Assembly: GCF_910592395.1 (NCBI RefSeq)
Contig: NC_088312.1
Location: 9,114,001 to 9,178,000 of the forward strand
Length of the DNA stretch: 64,000 nucleotides
Reading direction: 5' to 3'
Origin: Lineus longissimus
Taxonomy: Eukaryota > Nemertea > Pilidiophora > Heteronemertea > Lineidae
Shown here: one piece after another, positions 1 to 11,200 of the stretch
Layout of the letters: each line of letters opens with the position of its first letter
How positions within the stretch are numbered: position 1 is the stretch's first letter
The notes under the pieces: model-generated
What the model saw: the letters and a program-made list of their open reading frames with translations, nothing else
The model's database searches: none
Told to the model about the DNA's origin: nothing
Position numbers and translations under genes: made by a program

Positions 1-326
1 GGCAAGAGACCCATATGCTGAAATGGACAAGACAGAATATGCATTGCATAAAAAATGCATGAAAACAAAATAAGTTAAAAAGCTTAGGACTTCATAGTCC
101 AATATCAACTACGGTAAAGCTTATCTTTAAACCTAGTCGATCATGAAACATTTCATTTCAATCGATCTCAGACAATGAGCTCCTCAATCAGTGTCAAGCT
201 TGTCAAGCGAACACATTTGCTGAGTAATGCCTTAGTTCGATTTCAAGAGAACACTCACCAATTCATTTCTTTCTGCGCTCCGTTAGAAATTTTCCGCTTT
301 ATGAAAACACAAATTAAAATTTTTAC

Positions 327-3206
327 CTTTGACTTTTGCCTTTGTTTCATCATCCACCTTCCTTGGATTTACATTTTCCGGCAGGCCAAATGACTTGAGG
401 ATACCCGACTGTGCACGCTTGATTTCTTCAGTCCGCATTCCATCCAACAGATGACGCAGTAGTTCATGGCTGTCTTGCTGCTGAAAACTCTTGAATCTTG
501 GTGTTCTAAAAAGAATTATGATAGTAGATATATAGAGAGAGGAGGAAGGCTGCGACATCAACCATTTCGGCACACACTGCCTGGATATGGTGATGCCGAC
601 AACCTGTTGATGATTAGGACATAGTCATTGGTTGGTCAAGTGAGTCTGGACCTCTTTCAAAAGTACATGTATGACTCCCAGCAAGCTAGACAAGGTTCAA
701 ACTTTGGATAAGTCCAATGAAAATAGCTGTTTGTCAGTGAGAGATCATTAGAAGACCAAGTCATTCTGCATTTGACTTTGGTGCATGAAATAGACAAAAG
801 TTTTCACTAAGTTTTCTTACTTCATACAAACTTGTCCAAAAAGTGCTGATGGACTGATTACGTTATTCATGGCTGAGGAATGCATATCTCGGAGGAAGGT
901 TAGCAGGGACTGGGTGAGATTACCACCCTCATACAAGGTCACTGTTATAGGATCCTGAAATGGAAATTGAGAGTTTGAATATTAATATTCTGATAACGAA
1001 TTCACTTCTAAAACAACACTCTACACAGAATCTGTATTCTGTGTGATGAACAGTCACCATGGCTGGTAGTGGTACTGTGGTTTTCTGGAAGATTCACACT
1101 AATGGACTTTTTTCTTTCCTTGAATTAGTTCCATCAGCAAGGTTGAAGCATGTAACAAAGTTCAATTTCAATTATTTAGATACTGAATCAATGACATGTA
1201 ACACTGCACACAGAGTTTATCTGGCAATCTGCCGTAAAAAAATCAGGTTTGTCAGAAAACCATCATCAGGACTGCCAGTTCCACAAACCAAAGGTTTAAA
1301 AGAAGGTTGAACTCACCCAACGTTGGACAAAAGTATTACTAGCTGCATCCTCTATCTCTCCACTGCTACATGAAGACCCAGTGTCCGAGTCACTATCATC
1401 TGACTGCCCCGGTAACTCAATCACTACGCCCTTTTTACAATGTTCAGCCAACAGAACATCAAGCTCCGGCGTCTGACTTAGATTCTGCAGCACCGCGTTG
1501 AAGAAACATGTATTGCCCAGGTTACTCAGTCCTCGGACTTTGGGTAAGCTTTGCACAGTTACTGGTATGGGCAGTTTAGGCTTGGTGTCGGTGACTGCCA
1601 CTGTAGTGTTGTGGTCAGCTGCTGTGAACGAAGATTGCCTCGCAAGTGAGCAGTTAGATTTCCCTACAAGAAAGAGAAAGCAAATAAATAAGCAATTGAA
1701 CAATATAGAGTTGACACTAGAACTCAGAACTGAACTTAACAATTCTTAAGTTCTAACAGTGTCCCCAAATGGACAAAGCACAAACGATTTTTGGGAGCAT
1801 ACTCCATTTTTTTCCAGAAAGATCTTTATCTAATTATGTTACTTGTTAGCCATATAGTACCCTGTCTGCAAGATTATCAGCTCTCCCACGCCAGTAGCCA
1901 ACACTACAATATATTTCTCGACACTCAACCAAGCATACAAACCAGAAAACTTACCTAGAGGAGTTGGAGAGTCTGTCCTTCCCATCCCCACCTGTTTTCG
2001 CGCAAAGTCGACACATTCTTTCAACTTCTTATTACTCTCCAACTGAACTTCATCATCGCATTCATAGCACCATATGACCCAAGATGTCAGGTTAAGGACC
2101 ACTGAATGAGAGGATGATCGGGGAGTCTGGAAATGTTTCAGCGCATGCTTCTCCTTGGAGTTTCTGTCACATCCCTGCAGGTATGAAGAACAAGTTAAGA
2201 CAAACTATTGAAGTACTCACTCAAAGAGTGAAAAATTGGCATAAGCAGAATCATCAATAAATACCTGGGCCAATCATGCACACTAGCCAAAGCAGAGAGT
2301 TGGCCTAGCAAATATCGCCTATAGGAAATTACCTGTTCCATACATAGAATTTAAGCAGTTTCAGCTGACTAAATTATTTTAAAATACAGTATTCAGATTT
2401 TCATGAGAATAATTGTACGTACCTGATTTCCACACTGCAGACACAGCCATATTGTTGTCTCCATATTCTCCAAGATATCCTCATCGCCACCCGTTGCTGC
2501 ATTCTTTTCTGTCTCTTTCTCATTTCTCTTGTTGGTGACTCGAGAACATGACGAACATTCTCCTACTGGATGCAAGTTCTGCTTTATCGTTTTCTTCATG
2601 GACTGGAAATTAACCGCCTTGACAATGTGGCTGCATCCCCTGACTGGAACAGAAGCACAACATGTGTAGATCATAGATGACAGTAGATATATTTCACACT
2701 TTTGACGATTCCATAAGCTTGGAAGGAGCACCAGGGCAAGTCTTTTTTAGTGTTGAAAGTCAGATAACAACATGAGGTAACAATTTAGATTTTGCTTGCC
2801 ACACCAAAAATTATTGATATTAGCCCAAGGACCAGAAAATCCTTCTAAAGGAATAGCACTACCAGAGACACAGAACTTCTAATCTTCTTCTTCATATCCT
2901 TTGGTCAGTAATCCTCCTACATGTAGTTCATCATTTAAGGAGGAGGTATATATTAGAGCTACCTGACATGCCAGATAAAACTTGCAGAAGATGCACATAA
3001 AATGTCAAGTGGCGATTACAATCAATGAGGGAATCCCCACACCATGATTTATGCCTTGACTCAGCAAATGTCATGTAAAGAGTTTGATGAATACCGAGTC
3101 CTGAACACTCACCGGCAGTACCTGTCCCTCCCATAGTAACCTCATCTGAGGAGTTGTCCGCATTGAAGTCATCTTGCTTCCGCAGCCTGTGCTTTTTCTT
3201 AACCAT
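327..3206 (-). CDS. USP16: USP16/USP45-type ubiquitin carboxyl-terminal hydrolase, 5' part (truncated by window edge)
   Basis: Cysteine-protease deubiquitinase; in vertebrates USP16 removes ubiquitin from histone H2A and USP45 acts in DNA repair. Six coding exons read on the minus strand (5' to 3'): 3206-3113, 2643-2423, 2174-1955, 1663-1317, 954-821, 505-327. All have GT-AG ends and keep frame, giving about 398 residues. The Zn-UBP finger is complete across exons 2-3, with ligand pairs CSH, CSSC, CLQC, a lone Cys, two His and CYEC. Exon 4 carries the catalytic Cys box ([11 protein letters not shown]) followed by an acidic Ser/Asp-rich insert. Exon 6 carries the QQQDSHELL box. The His box and C-terminus lie beyond the left edge; nothing recognisable continues in 1-326. 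The start chosen (MVKKKH) has A at -3 and G at +4; an in-frame ATG lies 36 nt upstream at 3242. Invertebrates may have one gene for both paralogues, so the symbol is approximate. Confidence 0.88.
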
Positions 3207-3242
3207 GCTGTATGTTGGAGGTGTTGTTTCTAAAACCCTCAT

Positions 3243-3934
3243 TACAACAAAAACGCATACAAGTTTTCAAACATTAAACCTGAAGAGAAACGCAACAAAA
3301 TAATGTATTGGCCATTGTTTCATCGTATCCAAGTTTTATTCTAAAATATCATGCAAGTCACCAGTCGACAGTGCACACATACACGTACACTGTCATCCCA
3401 CGGTCATCCATTCATCGACATCATGATTGATCATCATGCTGGAATGACTGTACTGTTACTGTATTAGTGTATAATGTCGATGACATGCAATGTCAATGAT
3501 GGCGATGCATGCAGCAATGCATGGAATGGACATTGATGGAAAAGACACACACTATCAGAGTCTTTTCCCGCTCACTTGGTAGAAATAAAACCAAAAATTA
3601 TGATTCTTTTTGTGTCTTCTCTGCCAGTAGGACTGATACGACGCAAAAGATGTAATGAATCAAATAGGAAGACATTGAATTTGCCGTACTCAAAAAATTT
3701 CATTTTCACTTCACTCTTCAGGGCTCGTCGCCATTACTGACCTTCGGCAGGTTTTACGACTAATTTCCAATAAAAAAAGTTCAAATAAATTTTTGCTTAT
3801 ATATTTGTAATTATAAGTGAATCTTCATCATATTCAATGAGCCGGAATGAATTGGCAATGTTTATTCACACACTTTTGAACATTTTGCGACTTAAAACCC
3901 GAATTAGGGTTATGACTTTTGAACACCCACTTTC
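3243..3934. other. Gap between USP16/45 (minus) and the capicua fragment (plus)
   Basis: About 0.7 kb of AT-rich DNA, presumably holding the promoter and 5' UTR of the minus-strand USP gene. It contains low-complexity stretches rich in GATG/CATC, for example around 3400-3540. No reading frame or further gene was recognised. Confidence 0.5.
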
Positions 3935-4380
3935 ATGGTTTTCCCGATAGAGGCGCCACTGTCTGAGCGCAAGTCCACCAGTCGCCAGTCACTGGTCGCT
4001 GTAGTATGCACCGCGTTAGCTTGTGAGAGCCCGAGGAAGATAAAGGACAAAGAGCATATCCGACGTCCGATCAACGCCTTCATGATATTCAGCAAGCGCC
4101 ACAGGGCGTTAGTCCATCAGCGCCACTCCAATCAGGATAATCGCACTGTCAGCAAAATCCTCGGTGAATGGACTTTGCAACACTCGGGCCGAGCTTGGAG
4201 TAAGATAATTACTCCAAGGGCCGAGAGAGAAACAGAAATATCACGACTTGGCCTTTCAGGTCAAGGAGGCGCACTTCAAGGCTCATCCTGACTGGAAATG
4301 GTGCTCAAAAGATCGCAAGAAGTCTAGCACGAGTTCTGCCCAGGGAGGATCGGGTGTTCCCCGGAAGCGAAATTTTTTTG
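3935..4380 (+). pseudogene. CIC: Broken capicua (CIC) HMG-box fragment
   Basis: Capicua is an HMG-box repressor acting downstream of receptor tyrosine kinase/ERK signalling. The frame from about 4023 reads [15 protein letters not shown], then the HMG-box core with [17 protein letters not shown], ending at KILGEW (about 4171). This is near-identical to the animal capicua HMG box. The frame then breaks. About 45 nt of foldback sequence (4183-4227) replaces the expected WYALGPK segment, and the homology resumes in another frame at about 4228-4330 ([20 protein letters not shown], then [14 protein letters not shown]). No other capicua domain (for example the C1 motif) was found nearby and no introns interrupt it. 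It is therefore read as a processed or otherwise duplicated fragment, not the functional gene. The strong protein-level conservation suggests a recent origin. A two-exon gene with an extremely short intron is a less likely alternative. Confidence 0.8.
4183..4227. repeat. Foldback inside the capicua fragment
   Basis: An exact 10-bp stem, CTTGGAGTAA (4194-4203) and TTACTCCAAG (4209-4218), flanks the 5-nt loop GATAA. The pairing extends imperfectly outward through CTCGGGCCGAG on the left and GGGCCGAGAG on the right. The foldback sits exactly where the HMG-box homology is interrupted, so it probably is the mutation that broke the frame. Confidence 0.75.
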
Positions 4381-4502
4381 CACGCTATTTTCCACACGTG
4401 CTTTTTCCTTCGACCAATCAGCGCTTTGTTTATATTCTAATTTTATCCTCTGACCGAATCGATGATGTCATTTCTTCGGGAATTGCCCTCGGCAGTCTTC
4501 GG

Positions 4503-5001
4503 GGGTAGGTGTAAACTGTGGACGAAAGTGTGGACAGTGGCCCTCTAAGTTTGGTGGGCTGGCATTTCTTTGTCTTTCAATATATTTAAGAGAAATTGCA
4601 GTACATTATGCATTATAATCTTTTTAATGGGTCAGCGAAAGAAAAAATGAAAAATAAATATTTTGATGGGTGATTTTGATCAATGAGTGGACGGGCTTTT
4701 TTGCCCCTTTTTTGAAGGTTTTCGAAGTGGCCTTTGACTTTGTGGACGGGGAAATGCGAGGTCTAGTGTCCAAATGTGGACTAATTATCAAAGAATTTGT
4801 TGAAACTGTGATATTTCTAACTAGTCCAAATAATATTCTTTCACAAAAACTACTTTTATTTGAATGACAATGACAATATCATTCAGTTGTAGGCAAAAAT
4901 AGTTGGCCCTCTCTCAGACCAACTTTCGTTGATCCAAGATGGCGGCACCACTGAACACTTTCGTCCACACTTTCGTCCACGTCCAAAGTTTACACCTACC
5001 C
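4503..5001. mobile_element. ~499-bp terminal-inverted-repeat element (MITE-like)
   Basis: The left end starts GGGTAGGTGTAAACTGTGG (4503). The right end, ending at 5001, is its inverted copy with one substitution and an extra GTGGAC hexamer. Both ends continue into GAAAGTGTGGAC and then a shared CAGTGG. The inverted homology covers roughly 45-50 bp per side, and GTGGAC motifs recur internally. No transposase ORF is present, so it would be non-autonomous. I could not identify a convincing target-site duplication. It lies between the capicua fragment and the ZFC3H1 5' end. Confidence 0.65.
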
Positions 5002-5223
5002 TTTTCATTTACCAATTTCCTTGCGTCTAGATCCATTTTCAATAATACATCATGTAATACATGTAATAAAGGGTGTACAGCAAAAATTGCGTGAACATTT
5101 ATGACATGTCTGTTTTGTGAATTTTGCACGTTTTGGCGTCATGTAATTCCTATCATTGGCCAATTCATGCATTTATGTGGAGATTCTATCCATAAAGTAC
5201 CCAAGAACACTTAGATAATAGCC

Positions 5224-8200
5224 ATGGTTAAGAAAGTGGACCAAAAAAGTGCGGATTTGAAGGAAGAAGGTGAACTTTCTGATGGGGATCGGGAACAAGA
5301 GAATTCGGCTGGGGATTCCCCGAAACAAGGATCTATGAAAAGAGTGAAAGCGTCCAGAAAACCCCATAAAAGTACAAGAGATTTTGGTCAGAAATATAGC
5401 AGTTGCCACAACCATGCCCAGTCACGATATCCATCTGAATACAGACAATCTCATTCTGACGTTTCATTGTCATTGGCGTCGTTAGATAGGGATCGTGAAC
5501 GCTCGAGAAATCCTGACAGGTCGTCTGCCAGTTTGTATCGTCCACGAAGCCATCATCATAGCCATCCGTTGTCAGCATCTTCATTGACTCGTATCTATGA
5601 GCCCAAACTCGACACTACGATCGGAACCCATTTAAAAAAACTGGCCGCAGCATCAAAATCGCCAATGAATTATCCAAAGACACCAAGAGGACATGCTGAA
5701 CGATTTGTTCCTCCCAGATTCAGAGGAAGCCGGTCGTTACATGTAGATATTGATGGAACAAATGAATCTGATTGTATCCTTTATGTTTTGAGCAAATTAA
5801 ACTTACATAAATGCCAGCATGTAGTAGGCTTACTACCATGGCATTGATTATTGATTATAAGTTGGTAACATCTTTGGACTGTTGAGTTGTGGTTCTGTTG
5901 CAGATAAGTTTTGAAACGATTGAATTTAACATGATACATACAATTCATTCAAGTATCAGCTAATTGATAATAATTATTTGACTGTCAATGCTAAACTGAA
6001 CTGAATCAGTCTACCCAATACTCAATAGTTCATTAGTTGAAATAGAAAAAATAAAAAAATTAGTGAATTAATTAACTCACTCCTGCTGCATAATGGGGTC
6101 CAGCTTTCAAATTTTTTCCCCCACCATATTCCTCAATTGGTCTTTAACTAGATTCAGATTTAGATGAGCCACCTCCTCCAGGTACTACTAAACCCATCTC
6201 TAACCATGACTCGAAGCCTGAGACGGTGCTACCCCTCTCGCCAGAAAAACCAGATTATGACTCACTTCTCAAACAGTATCGATTGATCAAACGACGACTT
6301 GATAACCTGCAACAGGAAGAAGACAAGGTGTCTGATGTCCTTTTGGATGCTGTCCCTCCTTATGATGATAGAAAAGACAAGACAGATAATGCTTCAAGGG
6401 TGAGCTATAAACAATCGATGGATGATCTTTCAATCTATCCCTAAAAATGACTTAGGGTCGTCGTCAATTTTCGCAGCATCATCTCCATATCAGAGTACCT
6501 TCAGCAAAAGGCAAATCTGAGAAGCTGTGCAATACCATCCTTGTCACTAGTTTTTTGCCTATAGATATTGCTGAGGATTAACATCATGAAAACCAATAAC
6601 TTCACATATGAAAGTCAAAGGTTTTAAAATCATGACATTCTTGGTCTGTTTTGCAGGGAGATGGAGAGGATGATGAAGATGATGACCTTAATATCTTAGA
6701 GCTGAGGTGGGCCGCCCTGGCATCTGCTGCCAGGGCGTCGGTCAAAGGTTTAGAAGATGACACCGCGGAGAAATCTACACCGGCCACCAAGAAACGGTGT
6801 CCCAAGAAACCAGAGGGGGGGAAGTCTAAATCGGGGAGCCCCAAGGCCAAGGGCAATAAGAGCAAATCTCGTCACACCATCACCTGGAGTCAGAATGCAG
6901 GCAAAATAAAAGAGTCTGAAATCGAACGGACGCGTCGTGAGTGTCAGAAGATTTTGACTATGGACGATCCTGCAGAGCAATATCGCAGATTTTTATTGTT
7001 CGCTCGGAAACATGTCGTTCCTGGAACAGCGTTGAGGAAAGGAAAGGAGAAGAAATCTGACGTGCTGCAGGATAATTATGAACCGGTGGAGATGGAGATT
7101 GATAGTGATGTGAGCTCTACAGGTTAGTACAGTTCCCCGTCAACCCCACCCCACCCAAACAAAACACTTGATAAGAACATGCTTATGAGTGTATTTTCAT
7201 CATCAACCGGGGATGATTTGGTGCTGCAGTAGAACTGCCGTGTAATAGATTTCATGTTAGATATTTTTAGACGGAAGTCCCTGGGCCTATCACTGTGCTA
7301 ATCTTACTAGGTAGTTGAGAGATCTTCAAGGAAGGTATAATTTCAACTAGAAACTCCAGTCACTCCCACTCATGCTAAGAACAAATGCTGTTTTTGGAAA
7401 GTTGAGGCAGCTTATTTTCACCCTTAAAGTATTAACCCCTATCTAGAGACTAATGACTTGGAGCTTGCATTTTCCAGACATCCAGATCAACAACAATCAG
7501 CCCGATTCCATCTACTACCCCGAGATGCCAGATGCTAGTCTGTCTTTCATGGAACCCGTGCCGTTTTGTCCACCTGGCTACCTGGACACGATGTGTCCAC
7601 CACCTATTCCACCGCCACCACTGTCTGAACCAGAGAGGTTATCCTTTGTATCACCACTTCCTCAGGTAAAAGATAAAATCTCAATTATCAGATTTCGAAT
7701 GGAACTCTTTAGTATCAAAATGCTGAATAACAGGGAATTATATATTGTTGGTGAGGAAAGGTGTTCTAGGATATCTTGGGAGGTCTAAAGAAGAGGATAC
7801 AGAGCGCTCTGTGTCACTCATATCACCCACATAAGATGATAGTTATTGCTCATGTTGTTTTTCATTTCAGACTATTCCTCTCCCACCATCGCCAGTACCA
7901 GAGCAGCCACCAATGCCTCCAGAAGAAGAGATGCCATCCCCTCCACCTCCGCCTCCACCATTAGAAGCTCCACCCTTGCCACCTCCAAAACATGTACCTC
8001 CACCTCTGAAGATTTCTTCAACTCCTCCCACTCCACCTATTTATATTCCTACACCTATCAAAAAGGGAGAGAAGGAGGAGCCTGAACCAGCCCTAATACA
8101 TGATGAACCATATTCCCCTGGATCACCCTGTACTGATTATCGTAAGGAAGCAGACACAAGCTTGAAATCTGTGATAGAGATTGGGGATCCCAACACAAAC

Positions 8201-11200
8201 AATATAATGGAAGTTATGACAATTGAAGAGGACACTGAGGAAGAGTCAGAAGTTGAGGGGTCCACTGGGGTTGTCAGAGTGGAGGATATGATTGACAATG
8301 AAGAAGACACGCAGAAGGAGGACAGTGGTGATGAGGTGCGGAAGGGTGCCTTAGGACACCTTGGGAAGAGTAACAACGAGGATGAAGAAGAAGAAGGAGA
8401 GATCCATGATGATGACATGACTGAAGAAGAAGAAGAAGACTTGGATTGCTTACGAGCAAAATTATTAGAAAATGTCGCAAGTCGGCGACGGAAGAAACTT
8501 CAGGAGCAGGAGGAGACAGTAAGATGTGAATCATCGCAGTCACCCCCTATTGTTACAAGGACTAACTTTTCAACGAGGAAAGTCGTGTTGACGTCGCAGA
8601 CCAGACGTAACCAGCCATTAAATCGGACACATTTACCTGTGGTAAGATTACTTTAGTTTTGCCGTCATCTTATGAAAAATTAATACACTGCTTGAAACTG
8701 CGGTATACCTGGGAAATCAACCGTTGCATACATGTGCATGCATTGTAAAAGAAATAGCACTCCTATATGTCTTCCGTGTCCAGCCATGTGATACACGCTA
8801 TTGCACATGACTTTCTTCATAAAGTAAGCACTGAAAAGGTTTACATGTACCAGTTCCTAATGCTGCAGGGGGCTGGAATCTCCTAGATGTCGCCAAGTAA
8901 AATATCTTTGCTTCTGTTGCACATAAAATGAACTTGTATGCAAAATTTAATGATACCTCCCAGGTTTTAGATAACCCCAGGAGAGTAGTGTCAAAATGTT
9001 GACCTTTTGTGTTTTCAGCATGATCGTGTGGTGGTCCACCTTGGCGATGACGGCAGTGAGAGTGAGGAGGAACCCGAACCTAAACCGGCATCGAGTAGTA
9101 CCTTCAGCCTTGGCCTTGATCAGTTCTTGAAGGAGGTTCGTCAGTCTGTAGAGGTACGGCAGTGTTAACAAAGCTGAAAATATTTTCCAGCAAGCAGATC
9201 TCATTTTACATGCACTCTGATGTTGATGTGAGAACATAGAGATTGCCATATCTGTCCACTTTGGATTTTGACTTTCGGCAATGTTTTTCTGTAAGTCAGA
9301 AAATTGCTGGTGGTACTGTTGTTCGACAACTTGAGAAGAAACTTTTATCAGTTGATAAGTTTAAACTTTATTTTAGTTACCTGAGAAGTTTCTAAATATT
9401 CTGCAGATTTTGCTGAAGTTTGGTTGATTTTTAATTTCAGACTTCAAAAGGTGAAGTTAAACCCAAGGCCACTCCAGAATCAAGGAAAATTCCCATTGTG
9501 TATCGTTCAGTTGAACGAAAACATTCCCCATCGTCTGCTGCGGATTTGTCAACTCATGCGAATGGCGATAGAAATGATCAGATACGAATAACGGTGAAAA
9601 ACGACCCCAATGAACAGAATGGTGACCAGTCACCTGCTGCTTGTATCGTGAGCTATGACTCTGTGTCAGTCGCCGAGTTGGACCAAACGAAATCTGGTGC
9701 AGAATGTGATGAAATGGATGTGGGCGAAGACATCATAAACCAAGCTCCAGCTCCAGCGTACAATGCACGTGAAATACTTGATGCAAAGTTTAAACAGTAT
9801 AAAAAAGACCTAGAAAACCAGAGGTATGATAATGTTCATGCTTTGATAATTTTTGGACACATTTTTACCGAGAAATTGTTCTGACTCTATGAGACTTCTT
9901 ATCATACTTATGGAAAAAATGTGTATGTGCTTGCACACTGGTTTGACCCCATGGAACATACACTGTAGAAGTTTCCTCTCTTGGCAACTCGGGCACAACT
10001 GCCTTGGCAAAAAGAAGGCCAGACCATGCAGGAAGTGTTGGGCTGATGATTGTTGGTTGAAAATTTGATCTTTTTTTTTCATGGATTTCATTATAGTTTG
10101 CTTTACCTGTCACACTTTGTAGGGCAACGATGGTGCTAAAAGAAACTCGACACCGAGCCTTGGCCAGTCAGATCGGAAAGCGGAAGACCATCTTGATGGC
10201 GGCGGAAAAGAAGGTTCAGAAATTACGAGAGCAGTTGATTGCAACCGAGCGTTTAGTTTTCATGGGACGGGAGGAAATATTTCAGCTAACTATGGAGGTA
10301 TGTTTGGGAAAATATCTTATTTTTTGAGGGCGTGTTGGCCAAATTCATTACTACCCTATTGATGATAGCAGTCCTGTTGGTGCTTTGCCTCAAATGAAGT
10401 TTGCAACTTTTCTGCAGTTTATTTCTTACTGCCACAATGATTACTGAATTGTGGCATTCATACTGTGAGTCTAAAATGGGCATGTGGGTTGGTGAGTACT
10501 AAGCTTTTAGTGGTTTAAACTGTTGATAACTGGTTCTGATTGTGTTGTTAAGTCAGATTTGATTGATTTAACTAATCTGCTTTTTAAAACCCTTTGTTTT
10601 TAGTCATCAACTCTCGCCACTAACGTAAAAGAGAGGAAAGAAAATATCACCAAACTAGAGGTAGAATTTGCAGAATTGGGAGTGGATTTGTATGGAAAAG
10701 ATTCCCAGTCGAGTTCAGCTTCAAAAAGGAAACCTCTTACGTCCCAACCTGGGGGGCCAGTGGTGAAAAAGGCTCGTCCTGCGCCAGAAAACACTCGTGC
10801 TGTCGCTCGTACTGCTGCTACTGAAAGGAAGAAGAAAGTGGATCTTGCGCGGGCAAAGGAAAGGCAACGACTCAATGAAATGAAAGACCAGTTGGCAGAG
10901 ATGATTAGCCAGTATAAGAAACAAGCCAAAGCTAAAGAGATAGAAAATAAGCCACCGGTGCCTGAATTGCCATCGCCAAAAGTTGATGACATGTTCAATG
11001 TTTTGAAAAATAAGGATAAAATTCTTTTGGAAAGTGACGAGACTGTGGAGAAGAAAAATGTCGACGCAGTAAATATTGACGAATTTAGAGTGAGACGGAA
11101 ATCGCTTTTGAATTTGAATCAAAGTTTTAAACCTGACTTAGAACCTGATCCAAAACAAGTGCAATCTGCCAGTTCAGCTGAAAAAAAGACTGATGTTGGT

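Noticed and set aside
1498-1749. Plus-strand ORF opposite USP exon 4
   Set aside because: It is the antisense shadow of the conserved minus-strand Cys-box exon.
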